This document shows, piece after piece, positions 1 through 11,454 of a DNA stretch of 64,000 nt. The notes beneath the pieces are model-generated. The model saw only the letters and a list, made by a program, of their open reading frames with translations, did not search any database and had not been told where the DNA came from. The DNA comes from Gyrodactylus bullatarudis (Eukaryota; Platyhelminthes; Monogenea; Gyrodactylidea; Gyrodactylidae): assembly GCA_012064415.1 (NCBI GenBank), contig SSNU01000209.1, positions 1 through 64,000 on the forward strand, written 5' to 3'. The number at the start of each line of letters is the position of its first letter. Positions within the stretch are counted from its first letter, which is position 1. Position numbers and translations under genes: made by a program.

Positions 1-748
1 TAAAAGTAATTTCTGATAGAAACGAATATTCTCTATCGAATGGGTCATCTTTCCATTTTCAATAACTTTTAATAAGTGATTTAGAGACAATTTCTAGTGA
101 ATACTTTTATTTTTTCTACCACTATAGATTCTATATATTTCTACGTATATATATATTTCTTCAGACTCTAAAGTTTAGAGGCAATTACAGCTTTTAATTG
201 AATCGATAGAACAGTCTTATTATTATTTTTGGAGTTCAGATTTTTAAAATTTCAACTTTATTCATTTACTGTATATGTTTTTCTTGACAAATCATGGAAT
301 AGCATGAAATGCATTTATATGTTTTTTCAGCAAATATAGAGAATTTGAACTTCAAAAAATTTGACTAGATCAATAAAAAATTTGTCAAGTATTCTATGTT
401 GCAATGCAACAACAAGTTAATCATCACAACCCCTTAAAAATCAATTGGCAATAGCGTAGAATATCTCTTGATTAAATCTCTCAGAATAAACTTTGGAATA
501 GTAACTTATACATTTTATCATGTATCATTATAATGATTGTAGAGATAAATACAATTTATTGATTATACTCGAATAAAAATCAGTTCTTTACACATTTTTG
601 CATGAAACTCTTTTTCGTGAGTAAGTAGAAAAATTTCTTTATAATAGGTCTCGAGGATTTTAGAAATAAATAAAAAACAATAAAATTCGGTTATTCTTAT
701 ATCACAGAGGTAGCGATGATAATTATTAAGGTGCATAGGTTGCACACC
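1..748. other. AT-rich spacer, no gene recognised
   Basis: No homologous protein, RNA gene or repeat is recognisable on either strand. The only open frame (about 563 to 745, minus) is 60 codons of low-complexity sequence with no family resemblance. The segment probably contains the 3' flank of the ARAP-like gene, whose stop codon is at 749. Confidence 0.6.
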
Positions 749-3700
749 TTAGACATGGGTACGTGTTCTTGGTCTTGTAGGAGGTGGAACGGCTGGATTT
801 GCATTGTTTATGTGTTTTGTGTCTTTTTCTAAGATGCTAGCTCCCTCATTTATCGAAACGGTATTCACTTGGCGCTTAACCCAGAAGGATTTTAAGAGAA
901 TTTTGAAAAAGGTCAATTCTTCTTCCTTGAAAAATTTTAAAGCTGGTCCAAGTGTTCCGTTTCCAGAGATAATGTCTGAGTAGTTCATAGAATTTATCAT
1001 ACTCCTTGAGAGATCAATATAGCCATTTGAGGTTGTTGAAATAGACGAAATTCTTTCAGGATTAGGAGGAATCAATGTTACATATCCCGGGGCTGGTTCG
1101 TAATCACTGATGAGATTTTTATCTTCATCTGACAGTATGTTATCTGAGAGAGACGGGAAACTTGAACTAAGAAGTCGCTTCTTTCGGAACTGTTCACTAA
1201 AATTATTGGCAAAACTAGCTCCTATTCCATCGTAGACTCCTATGGATGATAAAGGCCAGGTAAAAGATTTATTGATTGTCAAGAAGTAGGATATTGTTAG
1301 GAGACCTGTATTTGTGTCAACATTAATCTCAGCCGATTCTGAATTACTTTTTGAAGATTCCAGCTTCTTTTGGGATTTGCTTGAAAAAATCTTTTGTGCA
1401 TGAAGCATTAAACTTTTGTTTGTATCATTGATTTTTATTTGTTCAAAAATTTCGACTCTTGTACGAAATCGTCCATCAATAAAATTCTCACTTGAATAAT
1501 CATAGAATTCGTCAGAGATCAACTTTTCCGAGTAATCTTCAATGTGTATAACCAAATGAGATGACTTTTTAGCTTCTATATCCAAATTTGTCCAGCTATT
1601 AACGAGAAGGTAAAGGTTTGTATTCTGGCCTAAGTCACGTTTCATCATGTTCTGTGAGATACTCTCTGAGATGATTATTCTCTTATTCTTTTCGTCCTTG
1701 TAGTTTGTCAATCGTAATTCATTTATCAGAGTTATCACTCTTGTCTCTGGCTTGATGATTACTCGTTCAAAACGATTTCCAGTTTTGAGATTTTTCAAAA
1801 GAACAGGAACAAGAACAATATTGCTCGATGGAGACTTTAAAAGGTTACTTTTTTCCCTTAGGGAAGAATTTTGATCTGGCTGCTCGTTACAAGGTTTCCT
1901 TGCTTCTTCAATCATCTTGGCAGCATGGGCTTGTAAAATTTTCTCTCTTTCATGTTCTTCCTGAGATATATCAAAAATTTCCAAAAAATTTTCAAGTAAG
2001 AACTTGACAAATGAGCTGCTTTGACTTAGATTTTGTTGGAGCTCCAAGCCAGACTCAGCCTTGAAGAGACAGGATCCAAAAATCAAGGATAAATTATCAA
2101 TTGTCATTAGTGTAACTTTGTGATTTCTCGCCACTGCATTGAGATGGATGCACAGGCGTCTGAGTGTTGAATAATTAATCATGGGTAAGGACCTGATAGA
2201 ACTTTTAACAAAAGATACTTTTTTCCCCTCAGTATTTACTGATGCAAAACTCCTCAGAAATTCATTATCAATTCGTTTTGTGAATATTGATTCGGTTAAA
2301 TTGATGAAAAACTTTTTTATTGCTCCACAAACAACATGCGGAGAGATTTCATATAATTTTGTGTTGGGAAAATTTCTTGGGTCAAAAACAATATTTCTAT
2401 AGCACGCATCGACATGGCGTAAAACACCGCTCTGTCTATAGAGTCCATCACAACAGGAAACCGCATTAACATCGATGTATTTGATAGCTTTATCCAAGCC
2501 ATAGGGAACATAGCTAGTTGTTAAGACTTGTTCTTCCAGACTATTGCCGACATAATCAAAAATATCCTTGAATAAACGAAACCAGGCTAGTTGAGCATAC
2601 TCTCCCTCGGCGCATATGTATAAAGTAATATTTTGCATGGAAAGGACTATACAAGTATCTGGATGAATGTTATATCCACATGATTTGATATTTGGTCCCT
2701 CTGTGTGTTCATCATTCGAATACTGGGATCGAAATTCAACATTAATCATCATACGAAGGTCGTAAATATTTACTGAATTGAGGTTATCTTGAGAAAAATT
2801 CTGTTTGACTAAATCTTCTTGATTCCATTGAATATTTTGGGCATTTTCTGAATCCTCTAAAGGAAATGTATACAGAATCCTATCAATCAAGACAAGCCAT
2901 TTTGGGGTCCATAGACCAGTCAAGTATTCTTTCATGATGACCCATCCAATTGACGTAAAATTATTTAATGGATCAATTTGAGTTGATTCATAAACAAAAT
3001 TTGAACAGAATAATTCTGACAACTTCCTCATGTATAAATTCATCTGTTCGTCAGGACCTCTGCAACGCATGTCCAAGATAATTTCTTGGAAATCATCTCC
3101 TTTCTTTAGTTTGTAATCTTCACTGCCGAAAGAAAACTTGAGGCACATACTAAAAATGATGCATCCTGATTTCGGCCTCAAGGAGCAATTGAAAAGATTT
3201 CTCGTATAAAAATTGTCTCCAGAATTTTTCCCTTTTGGATTTAAGAATTTCAACCAATCACTCTGGAGGTCGACCTGTGGGATAGTTGGAAATTGCACCA
3301 TCATTTGAAATTGTTTGTGATCAATGATCTTGCCTTTCTCATCAGAACCTCTCAAGATTAAGTAATTATCCTCAATTTCAATCGTATGGAAAGGGGTCTC
3401 AAGGAGTGTATTCTGAGAATCGATTTGGGAGTTGAAAATTCGACCAGTACTACTATGCAAAAGGTGATAAATTTCTTTGAGTGATTTGAACTCCTTTTTT
3501 CGATTATCCAAGTATTTATCGGAATGCCATTCATTGAATCCTTTAATTGAAGCTTTCGGAGTAATTGTAAAAATGCTGATAAGTTCTTTTATTGCAATGA
3601 CAACCTGTTGAGTAGAATCTAATTCCCCTGCCATTTCAACAATGTTTTTATTGTTATAATTTGGAACCGGCTCTAAAGTAGAAACACCAAAGTTTAAAAT

Positions 3701-4930
3701 TTTAAATGCCTTGAAAAAATCTAGCTGGGTAATAGAAGAAGCAAGTTCGTTTAACAAATCATTGGGGTTTTTTCCTTTAAATTCATCGCCAGTGAATGTT
3801 TTTTTGGTATATTTTTCAGTAATGAATTCTCCTCGTTCTTTATCTGAAGTAGATTTACTAATTTTCTTTGGTTTGATCGCTTCCCAGAATTTGTTTGTCT
3901 GAGAGTTTGTAAAATATTTCACATAGATTAGTCTCTCTTTTCGTTGCCAAACTCGAAAGTCTAAAGCAATACTATCAAGACGCTTTATATTTCTATGGAA
4001 GCCAGCACATTTTGAACAGACTACTATTCCAAAGTGTGGAGCGAACCAATCAGGAAGATTTGTTAAATCATTAACTAATTCTTGAGAGTCGAATTCCTTG
4101 TCAGGTCCATCATCACAATCAGCACAGTATCGGTTAGAGGGGTCAGCATATATCAAACTTTTTACATCCTCATTCATTTTTGAATCGTCTGTCTCTTCAG
4201 CTTTTATGTAATTAGCTCTATGGAAAAATGTATCTCTGTCAAGTGATTTGTCAAAGTTTAGTACGAGTTTATATTTTTTAAACTTGAGAAAAATTTTGCA
4301 ATCTCCAGATGTTTCTATTTCTAGATCCTTAAGTAATATTATCTAACTTACTTTGATGTTCATTTCAAAATTTTTCAACTGAAACTCCCAATCTTGCTTT
4401 TTATCCAAAATGTGTACCAGTTCTTGAGTAATTACAATCCATTTTTTTGATTTTTTCTTTTGAAATTTAACTGGACATTCAAATATTGGTTTAGCGATGA
4501 GTTTAAACTTCTGATCTTGAGGAATGAATTTTGAAAAGTATGTACACCATGATGTACTAGTTCCAGAATCCGGAGTCTGAAATATGAAATCTCGGGCTTT
4601 TGTTCTCAGACGAAATTTTGAATATGTATCTTGCTGGGGAATCCAATCAACTTGAAGCATGATATCAGTGGGAATGATAAATTTTGTGATATGACATTTT
4701 CTATTTCGATATATACGGCAGTTCTTCTCATCGATCTCAACCCAGTAACGTTTGAATTTAGTATTTATTAGAGTATTAAATTCTAGATCTAGATCTCCTT
4801 TCAAGCTATTTTTTTCTTTATTTTGGATGCATTCTCTTTTTTCAATTCCAGCTTGATTCTGATCATCAGAGTCTGAGCAATCTAATGATTCTGAAGAGTA
4901 CAAATTAAGAGATTTCCTCAGTGAGTTCAT
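749..4930 (-). CDS. ARAP: ARAP-like ArfGAP/RhoGAP/RA/PH multidomain protein
   Basis: Two exons, 4930..4352 and 4327..749, are joined across a 24-nt intron and give 1385 residues. Order: PH (about 50-140), PH (155-240, interrupted by the intron), ArfGAP with zinc cysteines near 261, 264, 297 and 300 and Arg in the FHRN motif near 305, a further PH (650-765, starting GWVIMKEY), RhoGAP (800-975) with arginine-finger motif GLYRQSG near 822, an RA domain (1028-1110) and a proline-rich tail. This is the ARAP order: a PI(3,4,5)P3-regulated dual GAP for Arf and Rho that acts in membrane and actin remodelling. No N-terminal SAM domain is seen. The ArfGAP finger has about 15 extra residues between its Cys pairs. 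TAA lies directly before the ATG, which supports this start. The family call is firm; the ARAP1/2/3 paralogue is not assigned. Confidence 0.88.
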
Positions 4931-5019
4931 TTAATTTCAAATAATCACTTTTTATAATATAAATTTTATATTATTTAAACTTTCACGACAATAAGTGCTT
5001 ATATAACTGTTTTATTAAA
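4931..5019. promoter_or_regulatory. Shared 89-bp divergent promoter region (ARAP-like / TMEM41A-like)
   Basis: Only 89 bp separate the start codons of two divergently oriented genes, so 5' UTRs and promoters must lie here. The tract is very AT-rich. No element was identified by motif; the role is inferred from position. Confidence 0.5.
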
Positions 5020-5780
5020 ATGATATATACAAAATTAATTCTCTTGGGAATAATATTTCTGTTTTCAACGTTTTCTTTGATATTTCTTATCAAATGTCTT
5101 GAAAGTTACAAGTAATTTTGTTACTTTATTATTTCGAGTGTTGAACTTAAATTTCCATCAACTAAAAGGGAAGTTTTAAAATTATCGAAAAATTTGCAAA
5201 ATGTGATGAAAGAAAAGCCAGATTATGTCAGTATTATTTTTGCTACATTCTACTTATACAAACAAGCATTCTCAATTCCTGGATCCACAGTTCTAGTAAG
5301 AAAACTATTTCTAGCATATAGAATTTTCTAGCCGGATCGTTATTTGGTGTATGGATTGGGTATCCTTTTGTTTTGGTACTTAATACTCTGGGCTCGACGC
5401 TCGCATTCTTGGTTGGAAAGCATTTTGCTTCAGACATTATTAAGCATTTCTATAAAATTGATGATATCCTCAAGATTGACAAACAAAATATTCTATGGTA
5501 CATGCTGTCAATTAGACTTTTGCCTATTTCCCCCAATTGGCTGATAAATTTAGTTTCTCCCTTGGTTGGAGTTCCTCTTTACATATTCATTCCTTCAGTA
5601 TTTTTAGGTTTAGCACCCTATAATTTCATTACCGTTTACTCAGGCTCAATAATATCCGAGGTGTATTCTGAAATGAAATTGACCTATAACCATATGGCAG
5701 GACTCTTTTTATCTTCAACTATTGCAATGATTCCAATTTTTGTTAATAAAATGATGAAAAGGAAAATAAGAAAAGAATGA
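5020..5780 (+). CDS. TMEM41A: TMEM41A-like VTT/DedA-domain membrane protein
   Basis: Three exons, 5020..5111, 5139..5295 and 5322..5780, with introns of 27 and 26 nt, give 235 residues (human TMEM41A is about 264). An N-terminal hydrophobic segment is followed by the family signatures YLYKQAFSIPGS, LAGSLFG, the RLLPISPNW motif and a GLAPYNF segment, ending in a basic tail (KMMKRKIRKE). TMEM41/VMP1-family proteins are ER multipass proteins of the VTT superfamily; TMEM41B and VMP1 are lipid scramblases. Both introns are needed to restore the continuous alignment: without them stop codons interrupt the VTT domain. The resemblance is somewhat closer to TMEM41A than TMEM41B. AATAAA overlaps the stop region, and the next gene ends 54 bp downstream on the other strand. 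Confidence 0.85.
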
Positions 5781-5833
5781 ATAAAAATAAAGATTTATTA
5801 TTATAATTTTTACAAAGTAATTCAAAAAATGAA

Positions 5834-7216
5834 TTAATACTTTGGTTTTTTCATAAGACCAGGTCTCCATAACACTGGGTGAGACTCTTCTGTAGCAGTC
5901 TCGTCCTCTCTGTAAATTTTGATAGTTTTATCTGCCTCACATGAAACAAGTCTTGAACCACTACGGTCAAATGCGAGATCGTAGACTCCTGCTTCACAGT
6001 CAATCGAGCCTGGTTGAACTTGAGATTGAATCTTTTGGAAGTTGTAACCACTTTTCCAATCCCAAAAATGAATAGATCCATTGTCACCTCCACTCACGAG
6101 TACATTGTCTTGATTCACAGCTAATGCATTAACAATCGCATTGTGTCCAGACATATTCTGAAGAAAGTTACCATTAGGGAATTTCCATAACTTGATATTA
6201 TCAGGCGACCCTGATGCGAAAGCATTCCTAAGAATAAATATGAAAAATCATCTTACATGTAGGGATGAATTGCTAGAGATCTGACAGATTTCTTGTGGTT
6301 AGTAAGACAAACCATTGTTTTTCCAGCAACTAAATCCCATAGACGAATAGTTGCGTCATGACTGCCGGTAATGACCTGTGGATCAGTCTCCTGACATTTG
6401 ACTGCAGCAACAGTGTTAGTATGACCGGTAAATGTGTGTACATTAACTTTGGTCCTCATATCCCAAATTCTAGCAGTTGCATCTCTACTAGCAGTGACTA
6501 CAACATCTACAGTAGGGTGCAAATCTATGGCATAAACTGCAGACATATGACCATGATAGTGCCTAATAACTTTGTTCTGTTCAAGATCCCAACATTTAAC
6601 TGTTTTATCTTCGCCACAGGAAAATAGATAAGGCTGTCTGGCACTGATAACTACTCCTCTAACTGTAGATATATGACCAGTTAACGTTAGTTTAAGAGTT
6701 CCACTAGCAAAATCCCAGATTTTTATCATACGATCTCCAGCTCCAGTAGCGAAAAATTCATTTGTAGGATCGAAAGCACAACATCTAACCCATCCACTAT
6801 GACCACTTATGACTCTAGTTAGTTTCCACGGTGGATGCCAAGTTGGCTTAGGCATTGTTTGAGCTCGATTAGGTATAACTAGTTCTTCATTGCCAATTTT
6901 AACGATAGAAGTATTTTCAAATTCACTTGGAATTGATTTTGATTTGTCATCAATCTTTGTATCGACCACACCATTAGTCAGTGCTAATGTTGGCTTCTTG
7001 ATCAAACTAATTTGATTAGGAAGGGATATGATAGGACCATATTGATCTTTTTCTTTAACTTTAAGTTTAAGCTTGTATATGTCTTTGTCAATTTCTGGAA
7101 GAGTGTTGAAACTACTTTCGAACATGTCATGCGTTCGCTTCAGGGACCGAAACACCAATGTATGAACAGAATGTTTTTCTACAGGCTACCAGTTAAATAT
7201 AAAAAGTTACCTCCAT
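5834..7216 (-). CDS. PLRG1: PLRG1 / Prp46 pleiotropic regulator 1, spliceosomal WD40 protein
   Basis: Three coding exons, 7216..7211, 7185..6257 and 6227..5834, with introns of 25 and 29 nt, give 442 residues. The N terminus ([18 protein letters not shown]) matches PLRG1 closely. After a variable region come [11 protein letters not shown] and seven WD40 repeats, including [19 protein letters not shown] and SPDNIKLW, ending at the conserved ATEESHPV segment. PLRG1 is a core member of the PRP19/CDC5L complex in the nucleus. The first coding exon is just ATG GAG, so the annotated start relies on a 6-nt microexon. The alternative, a non-ATG start inside exon 2, is less likely because homology extends upstream of it. 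The gene is divergent from the SFMBT-like gene. Confidence 0.92.
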
Positions 7217-7357
7217 TATAAGTATTTTCCCAGAACTACAAAAATTCTAATTATCAATTGATCAAAACACAGCTCACAAACAGCTATAGGTTTTAAATAT
7301 TTTTTTTGCTAACATTCAAATCATTAAAAAAGTTATGTTCCCTATTGTTTGTATATT
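7217..7357. promoter_or_regulatory. Shared 141-bp divergent promoter region (PLRG1 / SFMBT-like)
   Basis: 141 bp separate the two start codons of oppositely transcribed genes. It is AT-rich and has no motif I can name. Function is inferred from geometry only. Confidence 0.45.
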
Positions 7358-10300
7358 ATGAATCGCTTCAGTTGGGAAGATTACCTTGCTGATACTTCAG
7401 CTGAAATAGCAACTGAAAATCTTTTTGATCATGTGAATCGTTCCCTTGAAACTCTTATAAAGCCCTTTCAATTTCTGCTTTATCAAGAAACAAAAGATGT
7501 TTGGATACCTGCTCAAGTGATTATTGTTACAAAAACCATGATGAGCATTGCTATTTATAAAGAAAATCAGAAATCAACTAATCCTGTATGGCTTTTAGAG
7601 AAAGATTATTCTAGTAAAATTAAATATATACCAGAACATCAAATACCAAATAATGTCAAAAATTGTAATGATAAATCTAGTGTGCCCAACATTTTTTTCA
7701 AGTATAAAAAGTTATTTGTTTATGAATGTATTTTACCTGGATATTTATTCGAATGTGAATTTCCTAATGAACCCAACAAAATATGGCTTGTCAAAGTAAT
7801 TAAAAATCAAGGTGGATTGTTGATGCTGTCATGGTATGGAGATTCAAACAGTGATAATAAATTCATCATTCACTATCTTAATCGAAGAATACACCAACTT
7901 GGTTTTGCTTCTTCTATCAGATTACCATTAACAAAGCCTATTCACATGTCAACTGTAAGACTCCCTAAGGAAGATAATTTACCCACTCTAGAATCAAATG
8001 ATCTTGAATATGGACATCCCTTATTTAATTCCAAGCCAGGTCCACACGAATTCAAAGAGGGCTGGCGCTTGGAGGCCGTTCATCCATCTTATCCTTATTA
8101 TTTTCAACCAGCCATCATATCAAAGATAATAGATGAGCATTATTTTTTAATCAAATTAGATGACATGTTAGATGAAAAAGAAAACATGAGATTAAACTCT
8201 GAAAAGACACTCTTCTTAGGCTACTCTGGACTTGGAACTATATTACCTGCTAATACATCTTTCACTAAAGGAATTCGATTCAAAGCTCCAACTGGATGGT
8301 CATCAGATATAAAGTTCACGTGGTCAAGGTATCTTTTAAATTATGAATATCCCGGTGACGAAGAACGAATTATTGATACAATGGAAAAGCTTGTTACAGA
8401 TGCTAATCCCAGTAAAGAAATTACAGAGAAAATTGAACCCAATTGTCCCGATGAAAATTATTTTCGAACAAGTGTATTAAAGAAAAATCATTTTACAGAT
8501 TCCATTGAGAATGACTGTAATCTTTCAGTTAACACACAATTTAATAACTTTATGAGCAGCTTGCAAACAGAATTCTTCCTTGGAATGAAAATAGAGTTTA
8601 TTCATCCGCTTGATTCGGTAAAAGTTAAAAATTTCCCAATCATTATATCTGGCACAATCACAAGAGTAAGTATTGAAAATCATTGCTATTATAATTTCCT
8701 CTTGGTTAAGAAATCCTTGATTCATTTTCCATCTGTATAGTTTTATATTTAATTCATAATACTTGTTAGTAAATATGCGATTATTTATTATAAAATTATG
8801 ATAAGAATTAACTTTTGTGGTTTCCCTTTCCTGTTTCAATTTAAAAGTTTATTAATTTGCTGATGTTAATCTATCAAATTAATAAGTATCAACATCAAAG
8901 TTCCTTTTTTCTTTCACGACTAAGTAACATTTATAACCGTAGCTGAATACAGATATTCAATAGAAGGAATAGTTTTTAACTGGGGATTATTATCATAGTC
9001 TAATTAGCAATTATATTTATTCTACACAATATAATTCAAAATATATAATTAAAAATTGGAACTACTCTATCAGTTTTTATATTTTATTCGAGTATATAAA
9101 TTAATAACTATATAGATTAATAACTAAAATAGTCCCTTATTATTTTCTATTCTACTACTCACAAGTAGGATTTACTGATTGATGCCTAGTGGATTAGAAC
9201 AGAAATTATCAACATCTATTTTATCTTAGTTATTCAATAAAAATATAGGCTAAAAGAAATTATCTTGAGTTTTATTGGTTCATGCTACATTCAACCAATG
9301 AAAGTAGAGATAAATTGTTTCACTACCTTCCAAGAGATTGAAGTCTATTTAAAAGTCTTTCACAGAAATAGTCTATAGTAGTCGCTTTAGTTTTCTATAA
9401 AATGAGCTTTCACTTACTGAAATAGTATCTAGATTCTAGATTGTAGAGGTTATTCTGTGGCTTTTTGAGGCCTTAGTTGTAATTTTTTAATTTTCAAAAG
9501 TTTAAAAATTCTAATATTAATAATAATTGTATGCTACATGCTGTACAAACTATACAGTGGATAACAAACAAAATTTTAAAACCATTAGGATTCAAGTTAA
9601 TTTTATGATTTTGATTGAGTTTTCATAAATAATTTTGAAAATTCAAAAATATAACCTATAAAATATGACTACAAATTTACATGGCCTAAAAACAAAATTA
9701 TGCAGATTTATGAATTTATAACTTTGATCTGGATCATTAAAGATTATTCTTGATATCATATTCTTCATTCTTGGGAAAAATTAAACTTTTTATCAAAATT
9801 CGAAGCCCTATTAATAAAACTTATTTCAAGGTTAAAGGAAAATTATTATGGATATTACCAGATCATCAGGATAAAGATCTCCTTCCGAATTATATATCCA
9901 ATGATCTCAATGCAACTTCCATTTTTTTCGTCGATTCTGCCTCTACAGAAATATTTCCTTTAGGCTGGTGTCATTTTGTTGGATACCAACAATTTTATCC
10001 TCCTATTTTCTATCTCAATCCAAGAAAGGTACTCTCTCCATATGACAGCATTGATTCTGAACAATTCTCCCAATCTAACTTGTGTCCTAAAATTTATTTC
10101 AACTCAAAATGTTATCCAGGACCATTTCTTAAAACAGTAAGTCAATTTTTTGAATGACGATATATTTTCATTTATTGTAAAAATTTTTTTTTAGGCTAAT
10201 TTGATGAAAATTCCGAAGACGTTTGGACCCGGTCCTATCAAAGAAGTTATACACTCAATTTTAAAATCTATTGTTAAGTACTCAGAAAAACCTTTGAAAA

Positions 10301-11454
10301 TTCTTCGTCTTTTGGAAGCTGATTGGTTCAACCAATTATCAAATAATCTTTCTAAATCTCTTGATAATCCTCCAGGTACTTCGAAAACGAATAAGGAGCC
10401 ATTTCAAAATATTCTTGATGAAAGTTTTTTAAATTCCATTTATGAATCTCGTCAGGATAAAATGGACCTAGTTATTTTGAGAGGTCGTTGTCCTGGCAAA
10501 AAGTCACGAGTACTTACTGCCGTTGAAATTCCAAGGAAAGTGTGCGCTCTTGACGAATATTTAAGGCAAATTTCTCTACTACTCGAAGCCTGTCCTAATT
10601 TTATTTCAGTTACCCTTTCATCTCAGGAAGCTGATTCGGAAGGAAAGTGTCCCTGTTTTTGTGCTGAGCAAATCACTGCGAAAAAATATGAACGTCTTCC
10701 CAATTTGAGGAAAAAAATTCAAATGAATTCTGCAAACGTCCAAAGACACTCAATTCAAAATAATAACAATAATAATCCTATCGCAGGAAAGAAAAGATCA
10801 TTGATTTCAATCCAGCAAATACAAAATAGTTTTCTCTATGACCTGGTCCCTCCAGTATTCAGAGTGATTTCTCCTGCAAAAACTCAATCAGTTCGAAACT
10901 CTTCAGTTAAATCCTACTCAAACTCACGACGCATAACTCGGAATTCATTGGACTTTCCATCTGAAAATTACCAGGAAAATTCCTCCATGGAGAATGGTTT
11001 TAAAGAAAAAAAGTTGAAGTTGGATATCTCTCCGAAAAATTTCTCAAAATCGGTCAATGCTGATGAAAAAAAGCTATACATTGATTTAGTTTCTGAAGAT
11101 GACGAAGAAGTTCCATCAACCATGTCACAGTCCCCATGGATAAGCTCTTCTTATGTTGATAAAATTAGCCTTGAAACAAATCCAATGGAATGGTCTTGTA
11201 GGGATACTCAGAAGTATTTGAAGAAAACCGATTGTTCTGATCACCTTCCCTGGATCAAAAGCCAATCGATTGATGGGCAATCTTTCCTCCTACTGAATCC
11301 AAATCTCCTTTCAGATATTGGCATGAGTTCCAATCAAATCGATCGGCTCATGCGTCATGTTTCTATGATAAGGGAAGCTTTCATTCGTCAATTCAGTCAT
11401 ACTCAACCGAAATCAGATAAATTTGTAAATATTTTCAAAAATCATAATTCCTAA
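7358..11454 (+). CDS. SFMBT: SFMBT-like Polycomb protein (four MBT repeats, SLED, SAM)
   Basis: Exons 7358..8665, 9831..10136 and 10195..11454 (introns 1165 and 58 nt) give 957 residues. It begins with FSWEDYL, the usual entry to the first MBT repeat. Four MBT-type modules occupy about residues 5-505; the last is split by the long intron and contains FVDSASTEIFPLGWC. A SLED-like domain follows (520-675, with CYPGPFLKT and FGPGP), then a Ser/Asn-rich linker and a C-terminal SAM domain (868-935, starting NPMEWSC). SFMBT proteins bind lower-methylated histone lysines and join PhoRC-type Polycomb complexes, with SAM mediating oligomerisation. Several MBT copies are strongly diverged, so aromatic-cage residues could not be assigned. 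The start uses the ATG at 7358. No FCS zinc finger is seen. Confidence 0.82.

Noticed and set aside
4328..4351. Treating the very short introns as sequencing frameshifts or assembly errors
   Set aside because: They recur in more than a dozen genes, almost always begin GTAAG/GTAAT/GTG and end in AG, and each removal restores conserved protein exactly. Random indels would not show splice-site consensus.
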